From an uncultured Prevotella sp. (GTDB lineage: Bacteria > Bacteroidota > Bacteroidia > Bacteroidales > Bacteroidaceae): 64,000 nucleotides of DNA. The stretch covers positions 18,398 to 82,397 of the forward strand of contig CAMVSV010000008.1 in the NCBI GenBank assembly GCA_947170265.1, read 5' to 3'. Below the pieces are notes generated by a model. The model was given only the letters and a program-made list of their open reading frames with translations, did no database searches and was not told where the DNA came from. The position numbers were made by a program, and so were the translations under genes. Below, in pieces: positions 1 through 8,835 of the stretch (positions are counted from its first letter, which is position 1; the number at the start of each line of letters is the position of its first letter).

Positions 1-81
1 GCCGATGAATACATCTGTTTCAGTGAGATAGAAAGTGCCATTGAAACATACATACGACTGATTGACAACATAAGACTTTGA
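1..81 (+). CDS. C-terminal end of an unidentified protein (truncated by window edge)
   Basis: Frame 1 is open from the first base to a TGA at 79-81 and encodes 26 residues ending in ETYIRLIDNIRL. Codon use looks ordinary and it converges on the envC-like gene 31 bp away. The segment is helical and charged, vaguely like the end of a transposase or DNA-binding protein, but it is too short to assign. No terminator hairpin is obvious between the two stops. Confidence 0.4.
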   Translation, partial: ADEYICFSEIESAIETYIRLIDNIRL

Positions 82-111
82 TTTCTTCTGTTGCGGTGGT
101 GCGGACTCTTT

Positions 112-1923
112 CTATCGTCCGAGCCACTGTTCGGGATTGAGCTTGGCTGTCTCCCGGCGCAGCTGGAACTGAAGGATGCCGTCACGTCCTACGGTGCCGA
201 GAGTCTGTCGCGCTCCCACTTTCTGTCCCTTGCTCACGTTGACGGTGGCGAGGTTGCAGTAGACGGAGATATAAGCACCGTGGCGAACCATCACTACTGT
301 GGTGCCGCTGAAACCGAATACGGCGCTTACCTCACCGGCAAACACGCTGTGGACTGATGCTCCGGCGCTGCCTTTAATGTTTATACCGTTGTTGGAGAGC
401 TGCACTCCCGAGAGTCCTTCCACATTATATTGTCCGTAGTGGCTGATAATTCGTCCGGCTATAGGCATGGGCAGACGACCGCGGTTGTTCTCGAAGCTTC
501 CGCTGAGGGCACGGTCGGCGGTGCTGAAGCCAGTGCTCTCGCTCTCAGACCTTTTCTTTTCAGCAGCTGCCTCACGTTCTGCCCTGGCTTTGTCGGCGGC
601 AGCCTTACGCTCGGCTGCTACACGGGCAGCCTCGGCTTCGCGTGCTGCTTGTTCGGCGCGTGCTTTCTTTTGTGCAGCCTCGGCAGCTTCGCGCTCTGCC
701 CGTTCCTTGTTGCGCTTCTCGGCAGCTTCGGCAGCAGCTCTCTGTCGTGCTTTTTCTGCGGCTTCGGCGGCGGCACGCGCTTCGGCCTTGGCTTTCTCTT
801 CGCGCGCCTTGGCTTCGGCTATACGTCGTGCTTGCTCGCGTGCTGCAGCTTCAGCCGCAGCTTTCTTGCGTGCTGCCTCCTCTTCGCGTTTCTTCTTTGC
901 GGCAGCCTCGGCAGCGGCGCGCGCCTTTGCTTCTGCGGCAGCACGGTCTTTGGCTTTCTTTATCTCAATGGCAATGAGCTTGTCTATCTGTGCATTGAGG
1001 GCAGCTTGCTTCTGTCGTTGCTCGGCAAGGACTCCTTGCAGGGTTTTCTGTTCTTGCTTGAGCGACTCTACCACTTTCTGTTGCTCAGCCTGTTTGTTTT
1101 GCAGTGCGGCATGTTCCTGACGGTCTTTTGCCAACAGGTTGTTTTTCTTTCCCCTTACTTGCTGTAGCTGTTGGTGTTTGGTGTCTATCTGTTGTTGCTT
1201 CTCCTGTACGAGTTGTCCCTGTGCACGTTGGTATGTGGCATATTCCCTTACGAAGCGCAGGCGGCGGTACATCTGTGAGAGGTTCTTGGCACTGAAGATG
1301 AACATCAGCTTGTCTTGTACGCTGAGGTGGCGCGACATATATCGCATTGACTGTACGAACTTGGCTTTCCTCGCCTTGAGTTGTTCCTCGAGCGACGATA
1401 GCTGTCCCTTGAGAATATTTATGTTTCCGTCAATGTTGCGGATGTCGGATTGTATGGTGTTGATGGATTCCTGATGCTGAGAAATCTCGGTGTTTATACG
1501 CACGAGGTCGTCAAGTCGGCTCCTGACGTTGCTTTCGTTGGCTTTGAGTTCTTTTTCCTTGTTTTTTATTTCTTTCTGTATCTGGGTGCGTTGGCTTTGC
1601 AGACCTTTTATCTCGGCAGTGGTTTCATAGGCTGGTGCCTTTGCTTTGTTCTTGCCTTTGCCCTTGCCTTTGGTGTTTCCCTTGCCTTTATTGCTTGTCT
1701 TGCCTTTCTGGGCAGGTTTGTTCTTTTGTGTTGTCTTGCTGCTGGTTGTCTTTGCTGTTGCTTTTTTTGTTGGTGCGGCAGCCTTTGCGGCAGTGCCTGT
1801 CTTTTTCTGCACTGTCGTGGTTTTCTTGGTTTGGGGCGTTGCTTGCTTTTTCTGTGCGTGCAGCGTCATGGCTGTTGCCATGATGCATACTGTGAGCACG
1901 AGTGTCTTTATGTGTTGTGTCAT
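112..1923 (-). CDS. envC: EnvC-like murein hydrolase activator (degenerate LytM/M23 domain)
   Basis: A 603-residue exported protein. It has a signal peptide (residues 1-23, ending LHAQ), a low-complexity Lys/Thr/Ala stretch (about 25-100), long coiled coils (about 100-330 and a very Ala/Glu/Arg-rich part to about 450) and a C-terminal LytM fold (about 480-603). Both zinc-ligand motifs of active M23 peptidases are altered: the expected HxGID is NNGIN and the expected LHFELR is LQFQLR. Like E. coli EnvC it should therefore activate cell-wall amidases at the septum rather than cut peptidoglycan; that role is inferred from the family. It is last in a minus-strand operon after dut, a TPR protein and a DUF4292 lipoprotein; its ATG overlaps the previous stop by one base (TAATG). 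Confidence 0.88.
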   Translation of the reverse strand: MTQHIKTLVLTVCIMATAMTLHAQKKQATPQTKKTTTVQKKTGTAAKAAAPTKKATAKTTSSKTTQKNKPAQKGKTSNKGKGNTKGKGKGKNKAKAPAYETTAEIKGLQSQRTQIQKEIKNKEKELKANESNVRSRLDDLVRINTEISQHQESINTIQSDIRNIDGNINILKGQLSSLEEQLKARKAKFVQSMRYMSRHLSVQDKLMFIFSAKNLSQMYRRLRFVREYATYQRAQGQLVQEKQQQIDTKHQQLQQVRGKKNNLLAKDRQEHAALQNKQAEQQKVVESLKQEQKTLQGVLAEQRQKQAALNAQIDKLIAIEIKKAKDRAAAEAKARAAAEAAAKKKREEEAARKKAAAEAAAREQARRIAEAKAREEKAKAEARAAAEAAEKARQRAAAEAAEKRNKERAEREAAEAAQKKARAEQAAREAEAARVAAERKAAADKARAEREAAAEKKRSESESTGFSTADRALSGSFENNRGRLPMPIAGRIISHYGQYNVEGLSGVQLSNNGINIKGSAGASVHSVFAGEVSAVFGFSGTTVVMVRHGAYISVYCNLATVNVSKGQKVGARQTLGTVGRDGILQFQLRRETAKLNPEQWLGR

Positions 1924-2813
1924 TACAGGTTCATTAATTTCTTTAGAACTTCATCAGCTTTCACTGCTTTGTATTTTTCGCTCACGGTGGTGCGTGTGTC
2001 CCAGTTGTTGTTGGCACTCACATCATTGAGTTCAAAGGTTACCTTTATGTCCTTGGGTTGTTTTTCCATGGTGCTCTTGAAGGCAATGGTTTGCTTGTTG
2101 GGGTATTGCTTGGAGCCAAAGGCACGGAAATCGGAGTAGGTCCAGTGCAGTGTGGTGGTGCCGCTGGTGTTGCCGTTGTATGTCACGTCGACTTGTTCTA
2201 TGAGTGCCTTCGCCTTGTTGGCAAGCCATTGGAATGTCAGCTTGTCTTGTTTGAGTGTGAGGCTGTTGATGTTTGTTTTTTTGTTGAACTCCACGTTAAA
2301 CTTGCTGAGTTCAGCTTCTGTCACTTTCTGTGTGCCGGGTGTGAACAGCTGGTTCCAGAACATTGACTGCAACGAGTAGAAGTTTATACCTTGCTTTTTA
2401 AGGAAATCCACCTTATTGTAGTCGTCTTTGATATATTGCTTGTGTATGCGGTCAATGATGAGCACATAGTCTTTGGTGAATTCGAGCCTGCCCACCTCTG
2501 TTCCCAAGAGTGGAACGAAGAGTTGTATGCGTATAACGTCGTTTTTCCTCATGTGGATGGAGCCCGGCACCGTTATGGTTTTCTTTCCGGCATCGAGGGT
2601 GAAGCTCAGTTTTGACACGAGATTTTGCTGGTATAGTGCGTTGTCCGACACTTTTTGTGCAAACTGCAGCTGTTCCTGCGATGGCTGTCTGGTGTCCTGT
2701 GTTATTGCCGTAGCCGAGGTGTTGGCATCGGTTTGCATTTTCTTCTTTGTGGCGCACGCTGAGAGTGTCACCACCAATGCCATCATGATGTATTTCAAAG
2801 CTTTCATTTCCAT
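1923..2813 (-). CDS. DUF4292 family lipoprotein
   Basis: A 296-residue lipoprotein. The N-terminus carries a hydrophobic segment and a lipobox LSAC, so the mature protein probably starts at Cys about residue 20. The rest looks beta-rich, with alternating strands such as KKTITVPGSIHMRKNDVIRI, a pattern compatible with a LolA/LolB-like or other half-barrel fold. DUF4292 proteins commonly sit beside a TPR protein and an EnvC-like protein in Bacteroidota, as here, which suggests an outer-membrane or periplasmic wall-associated job. The function is not established. It starts 3 bp after the TPR gene, and a second in-frame ATG two codons on (MKALK) is an alternative start. Confidence 0.82.
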   Translation of the reverse strand: MEMKALKYIMMALVVTLSACATKKKMQTDANTSATAITQDTRQPSQEQLQFAQKVSDNALYQQNLVSKLSFTLDAGKKTITVPGSIHMRKNDVIRIQLFVPLLGTEVGRLEFTKDYVLIIDRIHKQYIKDDYNKVDFLKKQGINFYSLQSMFWNQLFTPGTQKVTEAELSKFNVEFNKKTNINSLTLKQDKLTFQWLANKAKALIEQVDVTYNGNTSGTTTLHWTYSDFRAFGSKQYPNKQTIAFKSTMEKQPKDIKVTFELNDVSANNNWDTRTTVSEKYKAVKADEVLKKLMNL

Positions 2814-2816
2814 TGT

Positions 2817-4547
2817 CTATTTCTTGGTTTCCGGTATTCTTTTTTGTTTTATCTTCTCTTGCAGGAGTGCATTCTCCGGATCTTTATCCAACGCTTTCTG
2901 CCAGTATTCGAGTGCCCGGTCGGTGTCGCCGGTCATGAAATATATGTCGCCGGCATGTCCGAGTTCTTCCTCATTTAGTGTACTGTCGTTGCGCAAGGCT
3001 TGGTCTATGTAAATCTTTGCGTCTTCGTAGCGTTGTTGGTGGAAGAGTATCCACGCGTAGGTATCGAGAAATGTGCTGTTGTCAGGCTCTGCCTGTATGG
3101 TTTTGTAGCTCATCTGCTCGGCGCGGCTGAGGTCTTTGTCCTCCTCGCTGAGATAGTATGCGTAGTTGTTGAGGCAGCCTATGTTGTCTGGCTTCCACTG
3201 CAGGCAGCTGTCGTAGGCTTCATAGGCTTCGCTGGAAAGTCCTTTCGAGTAGAGAATGTCGCCCATGATGGCATAGAAGTCGCTTACTATCTCCTTGTTG
3301 CTGTTGCTGTTGATTTGCGACACCCCCTTGCGGAAGGTCTCGAGGGCTTCGTCGCTTTGTTTTTTGTTGTAGTGTGCCAAGCCCTGGAAATAGTAGAACA
3401 GCATTTCTTCGGGATTGTATTGCTGTGCGGGCTGGCACAGTGCTATCACTCTGTCGTAGTCTTCCCTTTGCCACACGCGTTGTATGAGTTCATAGCGTGC
3501 ACTGGCATTGTCGGGTTCTACGTCAATGGCTTTCTCGAGGGTTCGTTCTGCCTCGCTCTCGTGGTTGCCTATGTAATCAAGATAAGCAACTTTGAACATC
3601 AGAATGTCGGCATTGGCTTGCGGCTGTGCGAGGACTATGTCGAAGAAGGAGAACACCTTGGCGGTGTCGCCGCTGACGAAGTTGGCGTTGCGAACGGCTT
3701 GGCGCAGGAGAGTCAGCTTGGTGTCGCTGTCTGTGCGCGGGTTTTGCAGCAGACGCTGTGTCAGCTCGTCGGCTTTCTCGCTCATCTCTTCGCCGTTGTA
3801 GTAGTCGAGCATGGATAGCAGTGCACCTTCGTTGTCGGGTTCTTCCTTGAGCACGGCGTTAAGCTCTTTGACGGCGGCTTTCCTCTTGCCGCTGTTGAGC
3901 AGCCAGTTGGCGAACATCACCCTGTAGTTGAGGTCGTAGGGGTGGCTGTCTACGAGTTTCTTCAGTTCGTTGTAAACCTTCTGGTTGTCGCCGAGCTGTT
4001 CGTAGACCCCCATCTTTGTCAGTGTTGTCTGCTCGCTGGTGCCTTCTTGTGTCTCTATGCGGTTGAGGGTTTCAAGCATCTTGGGATAGTTGTTTTCCTG
4101 ACCGTAGAGACGGAGCAGGAGCATGAGCACGTCGGTGCGGTCGTGGTGGCTCTGGTAGAAGCGCTCATAGCTCTCTATGGCTTTGTCGTATTGTTGCTGT
4201 GCAATGAGATACTGTCCTATGCGTTCCTGATAGGTGGCATTGTCGGGGTTGAGCTTAGCGGCTTTTTCAAAGCAATAAGCCATCATTGTGTCGTTTTTCA
4301 GGTCGGCATAGTAGTGTGCGAGTTGGAAATACACCTCAGCGGCATCGGGGTTTATGTCGCGTGCATGGCGGAAGAGGTCGAATGCTGCCGAGAAGTTTCC
4401 TTTCTCTTGCTGGTTTATTGCTTCGAGATAGAAATATTGGTAGCGTCGGTCGCGTTCGCTCTTGCCGTCTGTCTGTGCCCATGAGGCAATTACTCCCGTA
4501 AGGAGGATTATCGTCAATGCTATGTTTCTTGTTGCCTGTCTCATCAT
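2817..4547 (-). CDS. Exported tetratricopeptide-repeat protein
   Basis: A 576-residue protein with a signal peptide (residues 1-25, ending SWAQ) followed almost entirely by TPR units. Repeated signatures such as AAEVYFQLAHYYADL, PDNIGCLNNYAYYLSEE and PENALLQEKIKQKR recur about every 34 residues. It has no enzymatic motif. TPR solenoids act as protein-protein scaffolds, probably in the periplasm or anchored to the outer membrane. It lies between dut (31 bp upstream) and the DUF4292 lipoprotein, an arrangement typical of the phylum, so its partners are probably the neighbouring envelope proteins. Confidence 0.85.
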   Translation of the reverse strand: MMRQATRNIALTIILLTGVIASWAQTDGKSERDRRYQYFYLEAINQQEKGNFSAAFDLFRHARDINPDAAEVYFQLAHYYADLKNDTMMAYCFEKAAKLNPDNATYQERIGQYLIAQQQYDKAIESYERFYQSHHDRTDVLMLLLRLYGQENNYPKMLETLNRIETQEGTSEQTTLTKMGVYEQLGDNQKVYNELKKLVDSHPYDLNYRVMFANWLLNSGKRKAAVKELNAVLKEEPDNEGALLSMLDYYNGEEMSEKADELTQRLLQNPRTDSDTKLTLLRQAVRNANFVSGDTAKVFSFFDIVLAQPQANADILMFKVAYLDYIGNHESEAERTLEKAIDVEPDNASARYELIQRVWQREDYDRVIALCQPAQQYNPEEMLFYYFQGLAHYNKKQSDEALETFRKGVSQINSNSNKEIVSDFYAIMGDILYSKGLSSEAYEAYDSCLQWKPDNIGCLNNYAYYLSEEDKDLSRAEQMSYKTIQAEPDNSTFLDTYAWILFHQQRYEDAKIYIDQALRNDSTLNEEELGHAGDIYFMTGDTDRALEYWQKALDKDPENALLQEKIKQKRIPETKK

Positions 4548-4578
4548 GCTATAGCCTTGTTGCTGCCGTGGTGTGTAA

Positions 4579-5016
4579 CTATTTCACTCCCGTGTGTCCA
4601 TAGCCGCCCTCGCCGCGCTCTGTGGCATCGAGCACTTCCACACTCTTGAGCACAGCCTGCTCGCAGCGGGCTATAACCATCTGTGCTATGCGCTCGCCAT
4701 CGTTCACTATGAACGTCTCGTCGGAGAGGTTCACAAGCACCACACCTACCTCGCCGCGGTAGTCGGCATCTATGGTGCCGGGAGAGTTGAGCACTGTGAT
4801 GCCTCGCTTCAATGCCAGTCCGCTGCGTGGGCGCACCTGTGCCTCATATCCCTGCGGAAGGGCAATGTGCAGTCCGGTAGGAATGAGTCGTCTTTGTAGT
4901 GGGTGCAGCTCCACGGGAGCCTCGAGGTTAGCCCTGAGGTCCATTCCTGCACTTTGTTCCGTAGCATATTCCGGCAGTGGCTGGTGTCCTTTGTTTATTA
5001 CTTTGATTTCTATCAT
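4579..5016 (-). CDS. dut: dUTP diphosphatase
   Basis: A 145-residue trimeric dUTPase that hydrolyses dUTP to dUMP and pyrophosphate, keeping uracil out of DNA and feeding thymidylate synthesis. All five family motifs are visible: AGMDLRA (about 24-30), RSGLALK (about 63-69), the catalytic [10 protein letters not shown] (about 80-89), ERIAQMV (about 107-113) and the C-terminal P-loop-like GEGGYGHTG. Length is normal. It is the first gene of the operon leading to envC, and a good Bacteroidota promoter lies about 70 bp upstream. Confidence 0.97.
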   Translation of the reverse strand: MIEIKVINKGHQPLPEYATEQSAGMDLRANLEAPVELHPLQRRLIPTGLHIALPQGYEAQVRPRSGLALKRGITVLNSPGTIDADYRGEVGVVLVNLSDETFIVNDGERIAQMVIARCEQAVLKSVEVLDATERGEGGYGHTGVK

Positions 5017-5088
5017 GCCTTATTCTTTCTTTGCGTTGTAAAGGTGTGGTACATCTACCTTCCCACCTTATATTGTATATTTTGCACG

Positions 5089-5120
5089 CAAAGGTACGAA
5101 TAAGCGAGAACAATGCAAAA
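5089..5120 (-). promoter_or_regulatory. Promoter of the dut-TPR-DUF4292-envC operon
   Basis: Read on the minus strand there is TTTTG (5120-5116), a 19-nt spacer, then TACCTTTG (5096-5089). This matches the Bacteroidota primary sigma consensus (-33 TTTG, -7 TAnnTTTG, spacing 19-21). The predicted start site is near 5083, giving a leader of about 65 nt before dut. Confidence 0.75.
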
Positions 5121-5190
5121 GGAAAGCTTGCTTTTCTTTTCATTGTCGAGCGAAAGTCCCTTTTCCTTTTCCTAAATGCTTTTTTTTTGC

Positions 5191-5198
5191 TATTTTTG
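5191..5198 (+). promoter_or_regulatory. Candidate -7 element of dgt, very close to the start codon
   Basis: TATTTTTG matches TAnnTTTG and ends 5 nt before the dgt ATG at 5204. If used, the transcript would start at or next to the start codon (leaderless). No clear TTTG -33 element is seen at the right distance in the T-rich sequence upstream, so support is only moderate. Confidence 0.45.
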
Positions 5199-5203
5199 CA
5201 AAC

Positions 5204-6547
5204 ATGAAATGGCAACAACTGATATCCAGCAAGCGTCTCGGACAAGAGATACGGCATTCTGAGCGTCACGACGACCGTTCGGAGTTCAAGCGCGACTACG
5301 ACAGGCTGATTTTCTCAGCGCCTTTCCGTCGTCTGCAAAACAAAACCCAGGTGTTCCCCCTTCCTGGTAGCATCTTCGTTCACAACAGGCTCACCCACTC
5401 GCTCGAAGTGTCGTCGGTAGGGAATTCCCTTGGTGCCGATGTTGCACATCTGCTCAAGAAGAAGCATCCAGAGCTTTCAGGAACCTTGTTCGAGGAGATT
5501 GGTACCATCGTATCGGCGGCATGTCTCGCTCACGACATGGGCAACCCACCGTTCGGTCACAGCGGTGAGAAAGCCATGCAGGCATATTTCACTGAGGGCG
5601 ACGGCATGTACCTGCGCAATCATGTGAGCCGGCGTTTCTGGGACGACATCACCCATTTTGAGGGTAATGCCAATGCCTTCAGACTGCTCACCCATAGGTT
5701 CAAGGGACGCCGCGACGGTGGTTTCGTGATGACCTACAGCATGCTTGCCTCTATAGTGAAATATCCTTACAGTGCCTCGGCTGCCGGAAAGAAAGGCAAG
5801 TTCGGCTTCTTTACCTCCGAGGAGAATACCTACCGTCGCATTGCTTCCGAGCTGGGCATACCGCAGCTTCCTGCCGGCGATGTTCCCGGTGCCGTGGTGT
5901 TCATGCGCCATCCCCTTGTCTACCTCGTTGAGGCAGCCGACGACATCTGCTACGAAATCATGGATATAGAGGATGCCCATAAACTCAAGCTGCTCACCTA
6001 TGCTGAAACCGAAGATCTGCTGCTTGGCTTCTTTGATGCCGACACACGGGAGCATATTCGTCAGCGTGTGTCTGACGAGGGCGTTACCGATGAAAACGAG
6101 AAGGTGGTATACATGCGTGCCTGCGTCATTGGCAAGCTTGAAAACGAATGTGTGCGCACCTTCGTGGAGCATGAGCAGGAAATCCTCAGCGGAACCTTCC
6201 AGGGGAGCCTCATAAAGAACATCTCGCCGCTTCAGCGCGATGCCTACAGGAAATGTACTGAAGTGTCGCTCCGAAGGATATACAACAGCAAGGTGGTGCT
6301 CGATGTGGAACTCTCCGGCTACAAGATCATGGAAACCCTCATGCGCGACCTCGTGGAAGCTGCCGTCCATCCCGACAAGTTCCACTCCCAGCAGCTCATA
6401 CGCCGTTTCTCTTCGCAGTATGACATACAGAGCCCCGACCTTGAGACGCGCATCATGGCTGTGCTTGACTACATCACAGGCATGACCGACATCTATGCCC
6501 TTGACATCTACCAGAAAATCAACGGCATCTCACTGCCTGTGGTGTGA
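5204..6547 (+). CDS. dgt: Deoxyguanosinetriphosphate triphosphohydrolase (dGTPase, HD domain)
   Basis: A 447-residue protein of the HD-domain dGTPase family, which cleaves dNTPs (classically dGTP) to the nucleoside and triphosphate and shapes dNTP pools. Metal and substrate motifs are present: RLTHSLEVSS (about 66-75) and AHDMGNPPFGHSGEKAM (about 108-124). The N-terminal QLISSKRLG and the later VYLVEAADDICYEIMDIEDAH fit the family. The ATG at 5204 gives the conserved N-terminus. It is monocistronic, divergent from dut and closed by a strong hairpin just after the stop. Two dNTP-sanitising enzymes (dut and dgt) are thus back to back. Confidence 0.95.
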   Translation: MKWQQLISSKRLGQEIRHSERHDDRSEFKRDYDRLIFSAPFRRLQNKTQVFPLPGSIFVHNRLTHSLEVSSVGNSLGADVAHLLKKKHPELSGTLFEEIGTIVSAACLAHDMGNPPFGHSGEKAMQAYFTEGDGMYLRNHVSRRFWDDITHFEGNANAFRLLTHRFKGRRDGGFVMTYSMLASIVKYPYSASAAGKKGKFGFFTSEENTYRRIASELGIPQLPAGDVPGAVVFMRHPLVYLVEAADDICYEIMDIEDAHKLKLLTYAETEDLLLGFFDADTREHIRQRVSDEGVTDENEKVVYMRACVIGKLENECVRTFVEHEQEILSGTFQGSLIKNISPLQRDAYRKCTEVSLRRIYNSKVVLDVELSGYKIMETLMRDLVEAAVHPDKFHSQQLIRRFSSQYDIQSPDLETRIMAVLDYITGMTDIYALDIYQKINGISLPVV

Positions 6548-6555
6548 GAATGACG

Positions 6556-6600
6556 AAAAAGAGGCAAAGGAATGTGTCTGTTCCTTTGCCTCTTTTTTAT
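6556..6600 (+). terminator. Bidirectional terminator between dgt and glsB
   Basis: AAAAAGAGGCAAAGGAA (6556-6572) pairs with TTCCTTTGCCTCTTTTT (6581-6597) across an 8-nt loop. The stem ends in a T-run on the plus strand and the A-run on the other side gives a U-run on the minus strand, so it can serve both convergent genes. Confidence 0.88.
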
Positions 6601-6634
6601 GAAATATGGAATGTGTGGGAAGTAGGGGGCTTCA

Positions 6635-7639
6635 TTATTTCCCCTCGTTTTCCTTATCTTTGTATATTATCTTGTTTGCACCTGAGGTTATCTTCACCGA
6701 CTCGGGGTTGCTTTGTGCAAAGGAATCGATATATCTCACGCGTTTCTCTTCAAATATCTCGTCGATGGCAATGAGTATGCCAGTTTCTTCCACATCGCCG
6801 AAGCCGTAGTTTATTGCTGTGCCGAAGAGCTTCATTGTCGGCGAGAGGTTCATGTAGGCATTCACCAGTGGCGGAATGTTGTAGCCCAGCGCCCTTATCT
6901 CGCGGTTCAGGATGCGATAGTCGTCGTGGAAGTTGTCTTTGCAGAGTATGGCTTTCAATTCCTCGGGATCTTCTTCGATTTTCAGCGGTTTCATCGGAGT
7001 GATGAGGTTCTCCTTGTCGTCAAAGTATTTCTTCAGGAAATAGAGTATCATGTCTCTTCCTTTTCTTATGTACGAGGGGTACATTGTCATCTTTCCAAAG
7101 AAATATTTGATGTTTGGGTTGAGCACTACGAGGGCACCGAGTCCGTCCCACAGGTTGTCGAGTGCGAAGATGCTCTTGGTGTTGAGTCTTACGTTCTGGT
7201 AGTCAAGAGCCACGAACGACCGTCCAAGCTCCACGGTGTAGGGCATGTATTCCTTCAGGAACTTGTCGGAGAAGTGGAACATGTGGCTTGTGGCAAGCTT
7301 GGGTTGCCCGTTGCTGTCAAACTCCCAGTCCTTTCCAAACAGGTATCGGTAGCCGCCGATGATTTCTTCCTCGTCGGGGTTCCACACTATGAGTTGCTTG
7401 TAGCAGTTCTCACATGTGTCAAACTCGTCGATGTCGGCTTCCTTGCCTGTGCCTCCGCCTGCTTCTCTGAAAGCTTCCTCGCGCAGGCGTCCTATCTCCA
7501 GCATCACATTAGGTGCATTGTGTGCAGTAACCACGAAAATGTGGTTATGGCTCTTGTTGGTTATTCTTAGCCTCTTGTCGTCGGTGAGTTCTTTCTTGAG
7601 CAGTTCCCTGCTTACTGGTGGAATAATTGGCTGTTCCAT
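6635..7639 (-). CDS. glsB: GNAT-family N-acyltransferase, probably glycine N-acyltransferase GlsB
   Basis: A 334-residue protein of the hemolysin/OlsB-like GNAT acyltransferase family. The AEAFREAGGGTGKEADIDEFD-like N-terminal region (about 52-73), the GGYRYLFG segment and the VELGRSFVALDYQ stretch are typical. In Bacteroides thetaiotaomicron the homologous enzyme N-acylates glycine with a 3-hydroxy fatty acid to make lyso-glycine lipid, and the neighbouring GlsA then adds the O-linked chain. The gene here lies 72 bp behind a glsA-like gene on the same strand, matching that pair. Ornithine as acceptor cannot be excluded from sequence alone. Confidence 0.8.
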   Translation of the reverse strand: MEQPIIPPVSRELLKKELTDDKRLRITNKSHNHIFVVTAHNAPNVMLEIGRLREEAFREAGGGTGKEADIDEFDTCENCYKQLIVWNPDEEEIIGGYRYLFGKDWEFDSNGQPKLATSHMFHFSDKFLKEYMPYTVELGRSFVALDYQNVRLNTKSIFALDNLWDGLGALVVLNPNIKYFFGKMTMYPSYIRKGRDMILYFLKKYFDDKENLITPMKPLKIEEDPEELKAILCKDNFHDDYRILNREIRALGYNIPPLVNAYMNLSPTMKLFGTAINYGFGDVEETGILIAIDEIFEEKRVRYIDSFAQSNPESVKITSGANKIIYKDKENEGK

Positions 7640-7711
7640 ATTCTCTCTTGTTTTTCCGCTGTTTGTCGTTATTCTTTCTTTTTAGTGTCGTGATATGATG
7701 GCAGTGGGTTG

Positions 7712-8539
7712 TTACAGCTCGTAAACCTGTTTCTTTACGAATTGTGCCCATTCCATCGCAGATTTTGATTTGTCGAATGTCTGCCATGGTATGGGTTTCC
7801 CTATCTTCACCTTGAATGTCTTGCCTATGTTCTTATACATCTCGTCAACGAGGAAAAGCATGGCAATGTTTATTTTCTTCACATACTTGTCGCTGAAGTT
7901 TGCCAGTCGGTAGAAGAACTCTGAGTTTTGTCCTCCGAAATGTATCGGCACGATGTCGCGCTGGTATTCTACGCTTTTCGTTATGAATGTCTTCTTCCAT
8001 GGCAGGTCGCATATCTCTCCGTCAATGCGTCGTGAACACAGTCCTGCCGGAAACATCATCATGTGCATGTCGCTCTTGAAGCCGCTCTCCACCATTGCCG
8101 GGAAGTTCCGGCTTTGCGAACCTGTCTTGTTTATGCCTATGCAGAGCGGTGCCAGTCCCGGGAGGTTCATGAGCAGGTCGTTGACCAAGTATCTGAAGTT
8201 TCCGTCGTAGTGTCTGCCAATGATGGAACCGAGTGCCACGCCGTCAATTCCTCCGAGCGGGTGGTTTGACACGAAGGTGTAGTGCTTGCCGTCGTTCTTG
8301 TCGGGAAGGTTCTGCATGCCCTCTACTATGAGGTTCATCTTGAGATATTTCACGCATTCCTCAAGCCACTCCACACCCACTTTGTCACGTTTCTCCCACA
8401 GGAAGTCGTTCACCTGGTTCTGATGGGTTATGTGCTTGAGCCATGACTTGGCGAAGCCCGGCACATATTTCACCTTCTTGCCCATCTTGCTCTCCAGTAT
8501 TTTGTCAATGTCGATGGTCTTCTCGGTTATCTTGTCCAT
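7712..8539 (-). CDS. glsA: 1-acyl-glycerol-3-phosphate-type acyltransferase, probably GlsA (O-acyltransferase)
   Basis: A 275-residue PlsC-like acyltransferase. The HxxxxD-type motif appears as NHPLGGIDG (about 103-111) and the acceptor-binding region as MMFPAGLCSRR (about 165-175). Together with the downstream GNAT gene it matches the glsA-glsB pair of Bacteroides, which makes N-acyl-3-acyloxy-acyl glycine lipids of the envelope. The ATG at 8539 (MDKITEK) was chosen; an upstream TTG at 8563 would add eight residues but overlaps the predicted promoter. First gene of a two-gene operon. Confidence 0.8.
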   Translation of the reverse strand: MDKITEKTIDIDKILESKMGKKVKYVPGFAKSWLKHITHQNQVNDFLWEKRDKVGVEWLEECVKYLKMNLIVEGMQNLPDKNDGKHYTFVSNHPLGGIDGVALGSIIGRHYDGNFRYLVNDLLMNLPGLAPLCIGINKTGSQSRNFPAMVESGFKSDMHMMMFPAGLCSRRIDGEICDLPWKKTFITKSVEYQRDIVPIHFGGQNSEFFYRLANFSDKYVKKINIAMLFLVDEMYKNIGKTFKVKIGKPIPWQTFDKSKSAMEWAQFVKKQVYEL

Positions 8540-8560
8540 TGGTTTTAAGCTAATAGTCTG

Positions 8561-8568
8561 CAAAAATA
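8561..8568 (-). promoter_or_regulatory. Candidate -7 element of glsA-glsB
   Basis: On the minus strand TATTTTTG (8568-8561) fits TAnnTTTG and lies 21 nt before the chosen glsA ATG. The expected upstream TTTG is not obvious, so only the -7 half is supported. Confidence 0.45.
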
Positions 8569-8835
8569 ACCATTTCTTTTGAATAAAGTTATATTTTTTC
8601 TTTAAAAAGTTTCAAAAAGTAATTCCTCTTCCTCGAAATCTTATTCTTTGTCTACGTTTGGGATTGAATAGCTGTGGTTGTTGACTTCATATCCTTTCCT
8701 TGCCGAGTGCTTGTGAGTGTTATGCTCTGACGATGTTCCGGGGTGGATGCTCCACTTGTTGAATTTCGGGCATCAAAACGGCTTCTTATGGCAGCCGTGC
8801 GGGGGATGGGATTTTGTTAACATGTGTAAACAGGA

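Noticed and set aside
430..1167. Long plus-strand frames opposite the envC-like gene, rich in Ala/Ser/Leu/Cys
   Set aside because: Mirror frames of the Ala/Lys/Glu-rich coiled coil; no independent signals.
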